Below, piece by piece: positions 58,696-64,000 of a stretch of DNA of 64,000 bases. Both the position numbers and the translations under genes were made by a program. The stretch spans positions 1 through 64,000 of the forward strand of contig JBBDRB010000100.1 of NCBI GenBank assembly GCA_040905685.1, in the 5' to 3' direction. The first letter of the stretch is position 1, and the number at the start of each line of letters is the position of its first letter. Source of the stretch: JBBDMU01 sp040905685. GTDB lineage: Bacteria > Bacteroidota > Rhodothermia > Balneolales > Natronogracilivirgulaceae. The notes beneath the pieces are model-generated. The model did not search any database. It was not told the DNA's origin and was given only the letters and a program-made list of their open reading frames with translations.

Positions 58696-61600
58696 TTAAT
58701 CTGTGGTGACCACATTACGTTCCGGTTCGTAGTTCAGGTTCGGGCTGAGCCATTTTTCGACTTCCTGTACGCTCATTTTTTTCCGTATGGCATATTCCAC
58801 GATCTGATCCCGGCTGATCTTTCCGAGGGCAAAATATTCGGAGTCAGGGTGCGCCAAATACAGCCCGCTCACCGATGAGGCCGGGTACATGGCATAGTTT
58901 TCGGTCAGGATGATGCCCGTGTTTTTTTCCACTTCAAGCAGATCAAACAGCGTGCGCTTCTCGGTGTGGTCCGGGTTGGCCGGGTAGCCCGGTGCCGGGC
59001 GGATACCCGTATATTTCTCTTTAATCAGGTCTTCGTTCGAAAAGCTTTCATCCTGGGCATACCCCCAAATCTCCCGCCTGACTTTCTTGTGCATCAGTTC
59101 GGCAAAGGCTTCGGCCAGGCGGTCGGCCATGGCTTTGACCATGATGGTATTGTAGTCATCGTGATCTTTCCTGAACCGGTCGATTATCTCTTCTATGCCC
59201 AGGCCGGCCGTCACGGCAAAGCCGCCGATATAGTCGTTTATACCCGTTTCTTTGGGGGCGATAAAATCAGACAGGGCCCGGTTGGTTTGCCCCTTTCGCT
59301 TTTGGGTCTGCTGGCGCAGTGTCCGGAAGACGGTTTGCACTTCGGTTCGGGATTCATCGGTGTATATCTCTATATCATCACCCACGGCGTTAGCCGGGAA
59401 AAGGCCGCAGACGGCCTGGGCTTTAAGCTGTTTTTGGGAGATAATCGTATCGAGCAGCTCGTTGGCATCGTCAAAGAGTTTCCGGGCTTCTTCCCCTACG
59501 TGTTTATCCTCGAATATTTTGGGGTATTTCCCGCTTAACTGCCAGGTGATGAAAAAAGGCGTCCAGTCTATGCAGGTGCGTATTTCTTCCAGGGAATAAT
59601 CGTTGAAGACGGTCACACCGGTTTGGTTGGGCTTTTTAACCGTAGTGGCCTCCCAGTTTATTTCCTGTTTGTTATCCCGGGCCTTTTCAAGCGGCAGATA
59701 GGTTTTGGTCTGCTTGCGATTTTCATGGGTTTCCCTGAGTCCGGCATATTCCTTTTTCATTTTTTCAGCGAACCCATCCTTTTGGGAATCGGTGATCAGG
59801 TTATTGACCACGGTCACGCTGCGGGAGGCATCGAGAACGTGGATCACCGGCTGGGAATATTTGGGTTCAATCTTGACGGCCGTATGGATCCGGGAAGTGG
59901 TAGCCCCGCCAATAAGAAGCGGTTGTTTAAAACCGGAGCGCTCCAGCTCCATGGCCACGTGAGCCATCTCGTCGAGAGACGGAGTGATAAGTCCGCTAAG
60001 GCCGATAACATCCACTTTTTCTTCCCGTGCCGTGTCCAGGATTTTCCGGGCCGGAACCATCACGCCCAGGTCAATGACATCGAAATTATTACAGGCCAGA
60101 ACCACGCCCACGATGTTTTTGCCGATATCATGCACATCTCCCTTCACCGTAGCCAGCAGTACTTTGGCCTGGGGACGCAAGTCTTTGATCTTCTCTTTTT
60201 CCTTTTCAATATAGGGGATCAGAATAGCGACGGCTTTTTTCATGACCCGGGCGCTTTTCACCACCTGAGGCAGGAACATTTTTCCGGCGCCGAACAGATC
60301 GCCGACGATATTCATACCGTCCATCAAAGGGCCTTCAATGACCTCGATGGGCTTGTCGTATTTTTGGCGGGCCTCCTCGGTATCTTCTTCCACATAGTCG
60401 ACAATACCCTTCAGCAGGGCGTGCTCTATGCGTTTCTCCACGGTATTGTTTCGCCATTCATCCTTTTTGGTATCATCTTTTTTGGTCTCCTTCACGCTTT
60501 CGGCAAAATCGACAAGCCTTTCGGTGGCGTCAGGGCGGCGGTTGAACAGCACATCCTCGACCAGTTCCAGCAGGTCTTTAGGGACATTTTCATACACCTC
60601 GAGCTGGCCCGCATTGACGATCCCCATATCCATACCGGCCTTGATGGCATGATATAAAAAGGCCGAATGCATGGCTTCCCGTACGGGATTATTGCCCCGG
60701 AAGGAAAATGAGAAATTACTAACCCCCCCGCTAACCTTGGCATGGGGCAGGTTTTCCTTGATCCAGCGGGTGGCCTTTAAAAAATCGACCCCGTAGTTAT
60801 TATGCTCCTCGAGCCCCGTTGCCACCGTAAGAATGTTGGGATCGAATATGATGTCCTGAGCCGGAAAGCCGACATCTTCGGTGAGAATGCGATAGGCCCG
60901 CCGGCAAATCTCAATTCTCCGCTCGTAGTTATCGGCCTGGCCCTGCTCGTCAAATGCCATGACGATGACGGATGCCCCGTACTGCAGAACCTTGCGGGCC
61001 TGCTCTTTAAAATTCTCTTCGCCTTCCTTCAGGCTGATCGAATTGACAATGCCGCGGCCCTGCAGGCATTTCAGTCCGGCTTCCAGAACCGTCCATTTGG
61101 AGGAGTCCACCATGACGGGGACCCTGGAAATATCGGGCTCTGATCCCATAAGATTGAGGAATTTGACCATAATCTCCTCGGATTCGAGCATGCCCTCATC
61201 GAGATTGACATCCACGATCTGGGCCCCGTTTTCGACCTGCTCGCGTGCAATGGAAAGGCCTTCCTCGTAATCTCCATTCATGATCAGGCGCTTGAACTTC
61301 TTTGATCCGGTTACATTGGTTCGCTCGCCCACGTTGATAAAATTGGTCTCCGGCCGCACGGTCAGCGGTTCGAGTCCGCTCAGCTGCATGTAGGGGCTGG
61401 GTTCGGGAACCTTCCTTGGCGGTTTGCCTTCGGCCGCTTCGGCAATGGCTTTGATGTGTTCCGGGGTGGTTCCGCAGCACCCCCCCACGATGTTGATGAA
61501 TCCTTCGTCAATATACCCGGATATCTGGCCGGATAAAAATTCCGGGGTCTCGTCATATCCTCCAAACTCATTGGGCAGGCCGGCATTGGGATACAGGCTG

Positions 61601-62409
61601 ACCCGGCTGGACGCCACCTTGGAAAGTTCCTGGATATACGGGCGCATCTGCTCAGAGCCCAGCGCGCAATTGAGGCCGACGCTTAACAGGTTCTTCGTAT
61701 GGGAGACGGAAATCCAAAAGGCTTCGGTTACCTGACCGGAGAGTGTTCGCCCGCTGTTATCCACGATGGTGCCTGAAATCATGACCGGGACCTCGCTTCC
61801 CGTCTCATTGCGATATTCCTGGATGGCGTACAGGGCAGCCTTGCAGTTTAAGGTGTCGAAGATCGTTTCGACGAGCAGGATATCCACGCCGCCATCCATC
61901 AAACCAGGTATTTGTTCCCGGTAACAGCGGCAAACCTCATCAAAGGTGACCGCCCGGTAGCCGGGGTCATTGACATCGGGTGAAAGGGAAAGCGTTTTAT
62001 TGGTCGGTCCCAGGGCGCCGGCGACAAATCGGGGCCTGGATGGATTTTTTGTTGTAAAGGCGTCGGCTGCCTCCCTGGCTAGTTTGGCCGATGCCAGGTT
62101 CAGTTCATAGGTCAAATCCTCCTGATTGTAATCGGCCAGCGAGATCGGATTGGAGCTGAAGGTATTGGTTTCTATGATATCGGAACCGGCGGCCAGGAAA
62201 TCACGGTGAATGGAACGGATAATTTCAGGCCGGGTCAGGCTCAGCAAATCGTTATTTCCCTTCAGATCCTGATCCGTATCCTTAAAACGGTCACCCCGGA
62301 AATCATCCTCATTAAGATGATAGTCCTGGATCATCGTACCCATGGCCCCGTCCAGAATCAGGATGCGTTTCTCGAGTTGGCTGAATAAAAGTTTACTGCG
62401 GTCCGGCAT
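58696..62409 (-). CDS. metH: Methionine synthase, cobalamin-dependent
   Basis: Full-length B12-dependent methionine synthase, 1237 residues with all four modules. The homocysteine domain starts ILILDGAMGTMIQDY and has the zinc cysteines in NIVGGCCGTTPEHI. The methyltetrahydrofolate domain begins near FINVGERTNVTGSKKFKRL. The cap and B12 domain has MFLPQVVKSARVMKKAVAIL, the cobalamin ligand motif KGDVHDIGKNIVGVVLACNN and GLSGLITPSLDEM. The C-terminal activation domain has RPAPGYPANPDHTEKRTLFD and YAMYPASSVSGLYLAHPDS for SAM binding. It follows pgsA by 105 bp; no cobalamin or SAM riboswitch is recognisable there. Confidence 0.97.
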   Translation of the reverse strand: MPDRSKLLFSQLEKRILILDGAMGTMIQDYHLNEDDFRGDRFKDTDQDLKGNNDLLSLTRPEIIRSIHRDFLAAGSDIIETNTFSSNPISLADYNQEDLTYELNLASAKLAREAADAFTTKNPSRPRFVAGALGPTNKTLSLSPDVNDPGYRAVTFDEVCRCYREQIPGLMDGGVDILLVETIFDTLNCKAALYAIQEYRNETGSEVPVMISGTIVDNSGRTLSGQVTEAFWISVSHTKNLLSVGLNCALGSEQMRPYIQELSKVASSRVSLYPNAGLPNEFGGYDETPEFLSGQISGYIDEGFINIVGGCCGTTPEHIKAIAEAAEGKPPRKVPEPSPYMQLSGLEPLTVRPETNFINVGERTNVTGSKKFKRLIMNGDYEEGLSIAREQVENGAQIVDVNLDEGMLESEEIMVKFLNLMGSEPDISRVPVMVDSSKWTVLEAGLKCLQGRGIVNSISLKEGEENFKEQARKVLQYGASVIVMAFDEQGQADNYERRIEICRRAYRILTEDVGFPAQDIIFDPNILTVATGLEEHNNYGVDFLKATRWIKENLPHAKVSGGVSNFSFSFRGNNPVREAMHSAFLYHAIKAGMDMGIVNAGQLEVYENVPKDLLELVEDVLFNRRPDATERLVDFAESVKETKKDDTKKDEWRNNTVEKRIEHALLKGIVDYVEEDTEEARQKYDKPIEVIEGPLMDGMNIVGDLFGAGKMFLPQVVKSARVMKKAVAILIPYIEKEKEKIKDLRPQAKVLLATVKGDVHDIGKNIVGVVLACNNFDVIDLGVMVPARKILDTAREEKVDVIGLSGLITPSLDEMAHVAMELERSGFKQPLLIGGATTSRIHTAVKIEPKYSQPVIHVLDASRSVTVVNNLITDSQKDGFAEKMKKEYAGLRETHENRKQTKTYLPLEKARDNKQEINWEATTVKKPNQTGVTVFNDYSLEEIRTCIDWTPFFITWQLSGKYPKIFEDKHVGEEARKLFDDANELLDTIISQKQLKAQAVCGLFPANAVGDDIEIYTDESRTEVQTVFRTLRQQTQKRKGQTNRALSDFIAPKETGINDYIGGFAVTAGLGIEEIIDRFRKDHDDYNTIMVKAMADRLAEAFAELMHKKVRREIWGYAQDESFSNEDLIKEKYTGIRPAPGYPANPDHTEKRTLFDLLEVEKNTGIILTENYAMYPASSVSGLYLAHPDSEYFALGKISRDQIVEYAIRKKMSVQEVEKWLSPNLNYEPERNVVTTD

Positions 62410-62514
62410 AGTTCGAAATTTGATCTTAGGTGTAATAAAAATGAACGTTTATACGGCATAAAATACTAATATTTATCCCCGATGCTGAACGTAATACAAA
62501 TAACGCAGAATAGC

Positions 62515-63105
62515 TCAATTAAAATCCACGCCCCTTTGTATTACATAAAACCGATGAGCATAAACAAAAAAGGAGAATAACATCAGAACAACGGTCAACG
62601 TGAGCAGCATGGTCTTCACGTGGTCAAAACCCGGTACGAAAAAGGAGGTTATCCAGTAAAGCGTCAGGATATTTACATACACTTTGCCCGACATAACCGA
62701 CATGGCCACCTTGCCGTGTTTCTTTTTGATGAAGTATGAACCAGCCAGGATCAGGGAATCCCGGATCAGAAGCAAGCCGAAAAACCACAGCGGTATTAAC
62801 TGAAGGTACATGGCATACAGAAACAGGATGCTGGCGCACAGCTTATCGGCTAACGGATCTACATATTTGCCCAGTTCGGTAATCTGGTCCAGTTTCCTGG
62901 CGGCCAGTCCGTCGAGATAGTCTGAAATGACAATATAACCGATCAGCACGGCGACAATACCCAGAGCCGCATCGCCCATTTGCTGATGTATAACGATGAT
63001 TGGGAAGGGCGTTATAATACGTGAAAATGAAATTATGTTTGAAACGGTGTACCAGTCACCTTTCACCTTGATTTTGCGACCGTCTATGTTCCGGGATGAT
63101 TCCAA
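62515..63105 (-). CDS. pgsA: CDP-alcohol phosphatidyltransferase (PgsA-like)
   Basis: Inner-membrane enzyme of phospholipid synthesis, 196 residues with about five hydrophobic helices. The CDP-alcohol motif D-G-x2-A-R-x8-G-x3-D-x3-D is seen in DYLDGLAARKLDQITELGKY followed by VDPLADKLCA, which supports catalysis. ISFSRIITPFPIIVI is like the first helix of CDP-diacylglycerol--glycerol-3-phosphate phosphatidyltransferases. That reaction (phosphatidylglycerophosphate synthase) is the most likely; another head-group acceptor is possible. Confidence 0.87.
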   Translation of the reverse strand: MESSRNIDGRKIKVKGDWYTVSNIISFSRIITPFPIIVIHQQMGDAALGIVAVLIGYIVISDYLDGLAARKLDQITELGKYVDPLADKLCASILFLYAMYLQLIPLWFFGLLLIRDSLILAGSYFIKKKHGKVAMSVMSGKVYVNILTLYWITSFFVPGFDHVKTMLLTLTVVLMLFSFFVYAHRFYVIQRGVDFN

Positions 63106-63223
63106 AAATGATATACCTGAATACCTTAAAAACGTTATTGTTCATTAATATTTTGAACTTAAAAGAGTAACTTAAGTTATTAAAACCTTAGATAAAGAGA
63201 AACAAGTAACGATTACTATCATT

Positions 63224-63796
63224 ATGCCGCAGAAACTGATTGAACGAAAGATCGATTCGAAAAAAGTTTATTCCGGTGAATTGCTTCACGTTTACAAAGA
63301 CAGCGTAGAGCTTCCCGATGGCACGATATCCGGACGGGAATGGATCAAACATCCCGGAGCCTCGGCTGTCCTGCCGGTTTTCGATAATGGGGAAGTCATG
63401 CTTATCAAACAATTCCGTTACCCGCTTTCCCAGATCTTTTATGAGGTTCCTGCCGGCAAAATTGATGAAGGCGAACCTCCGGGAGTAACGGCCGAAAGGG
63501 AACTGGAAGAGGAGACGGGTCTGGTTTGCGGGCATATGGCCTATGTAGGTCATTTTTATCCCGTTATCGGGTACAGTGATGAGGTCATCCATTTTTACAC
63601 AGCCTGGGGGTTGACCCAAAGCCGGCAGAACGTAGACGCCGACGAATTTGTCCAGCTCGTGCGAATGCCCTTGCACGAAGCCATCACCATGATAGAGAAC
63701 GGGCAGATCAGCGATGGCAAGACCATGGCCTGTATCTACCGGACCCTGAACTGGTGGGGTCGGCACGGACCGTTTGCGGTGAAGACAAAACGCTGA
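63224..63796 (+). CDS. NUDIX hydrolase, ADP-ribose pyrophosphatase type
   Basis: NUDIX protein of 190 residues. The box G-x5-E-x7-R-E-U-x-E-E-x-G-U is complete in GKIDEGEPPGVTAERELEEE followed by TGL. LLHVYKDSVELPDGTISGRE and VLPVFDNGEVMLIKQFRYPL upstream are typical of ADP-ribose and nucleotide-sugar hydrolases, as is the FYEVPAGKIDEGE lead-in. It probably cleaves ADP-ribose or a related dinucleoside diphosphate. It starts 118 bp from the divergent pgsA and is followed by recN. Confidence 0.92.
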   Translation: MPQKLIERKIDSKKVYSGELLHVYKDSVELPDGTISGREWIKHPGASAVLPVFDNGEVMLIKQFRYPLSQIFYEVPAGKIDEGEPPGVTAERELEEETGLVCGHMAYVGHFYPVIGYSDEVIHFYTAWGLTQSRQNVDADEFVQLVRMPLHEAITMIENGQISDGKTMACIYRTLNWWGRHGPFAVKTKR

Positions 63797-63906
63797 TAAC
63801 GTGTTTTTATTAATTACTTAATAAACTTACATTACAGAAACCGTGAACCAACTTTCGACCATACTCCATCTTTTCCGACCGGATTGTATTCCTATAAACC
63901 TGTGAC

Positions 63907-64000
63907 GTGATCCAGAGCCTGTACATAAAAGATTTCGCGCTGATTGATGAACTCGAAGTTTCCTTTGCTCCGGGGCTGAATATCCTGACCGGGCAAACCG
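63907..64000 (+). CDS. recN: DNA repair protein RecN (5' end only)
   Basis: The last 94 bases of the window begin a GTG-initiated ORF of 31 full codons. The product, SLYIKDFALIDELEVSFAPG then LNILTGQT, is the start of RecN, an SMC-like ATPase for double-strand-break repair; the P-loop (LTGQTG-like) is just reached. The rest lies outside the window. It follows the NUDIX gene by 110 bp. Confidence 0.82.
   Translation, partial: MIQSLYIKDFALIDELEVSFAPGLNILTGQT

Noticed and set aside
59623..60657. Long open frame opposite metH
   Set aside because: Antisense shadow of a certain gene; composition is that of a reverse-complement frame with no recognisable domain.
62410..62514. Cobalamin or SAM riboswitch before metH
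   Set aside because: The spacer is only 105 bp, AT-rich, and shows none of the conserved boxes or stems of these riboswitches.
1..64000. tRNA or rRNA genes, insertion sequences, prophage and defence islands
   Set aside because: Reading the spacers showed no cloverleaf-like or rRNA sequence, and no transposase, integrase, phage structural or known defence protein among the coding regions.

Overview
The window is a 64 kb draft-quality stretch (one run of exactly 100 N at 36613-36712) of a Bacteroidota/Rhodothermota-type chromosome. The evidence is a SusC/RagA TonB-dependent receptor, several families typical of that superphylum (stand-alone DUF3347, DUF4293, DUF4168 and DUF4412 proteins), Bacteroidota-like L13, S9, S2 and EF-Ts proteins, and weak or absent Shine-Dalgarno sites at many starts. 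A moderate-GC member of the Balneola/Rhodothermus lineage is my best guess, but the sequence alone does not prove it. TTG starts (pyrR, pyrH, one EamA transporter, the Mur ligase) and GTG starts (DUF721, the AAG glycosylase, recN) are common. I see no tRNA, rRNA, CRISPR array, prophage or insertion sequence.

Layout. 1-3.8 kb: SusC-type receptor running off the left edge, then a DUF3347 lipoprotein. 3.8-7.2 kb: SDR oxidoreductase with an uncharacterised partner, a methyltransferase gene remnant, exonuclease III and ScpB. 7.4-13 kb: lipoprotein metalloprotease, NAD-type isocitrate dehydrogenase, DUF4412 and TPR proteins, heparinase-like lyase. 13-17.6 kb: molybdenum-cofactor genes (mog, moeA, a MoeB-rhodanese fusion lacking the zinc cysteines) and a sodium:solute symporter. 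17.7-27 kb: pyrR-pyrB, a large RecB/AddA-like helicase-nuclease, DUF4197 lipoprotein, nucleoside permease, Gfo/Idh oxidoreductase, pyrH. 27-30 kb: translation genes rplM-rpsI and rpsB-tsf, with a candidate structured leader before rpsB and a strong terminator between tsf and pyrH. 30-41.6 kb: cfa, a purF-engB-serA-amidohydrolase run, aat beside the N gap, mutS, a YihY protein and an alkyladenine glycosylase. 41.7-49.2 kb: envelope proteins of unknown function, iron-dependent alcohol dehydrogenase, YbbR-like protein, DUF721, MltF-type lytic transglycosylase and a drug/metabolite transporter. 50.3-57.1 kb: polysaccharide export operon (SLBB exporter, glycosyltransferase, Wzz-like protein), a sugar nucleotidyltransferase and a membrane-anchored Mur ligase. 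57.1-64 kb: two uncharacterised genes, two truncated gene remnants (MATE transporter and metallo-aminopeptidase), metH, pgsA, a NUDIX hydrolase and the first 31 codons of recN.

Most of the window is housekeeping: pyrimidine synthesis (pyrR, pyrB, pyrH), purine synthesis (purF), serine and methionine synthesis (serA, metH), translation, and DNA repair (xth, mutS, AAG glycosylase, recN, RecB-like enzyme). I found no obvious new defence or mobile system. The points most worth a second look are the membrane-anchored Mur ligase that lacks the UDP-binding domain, the rpsB leader structure, an operator-like inverted repeat over the promoter of the polysaccharide operon, the zinc-less MoeB-rhodanese protein, and in-frame but truncated gene remnants that look like recent deletion scars.
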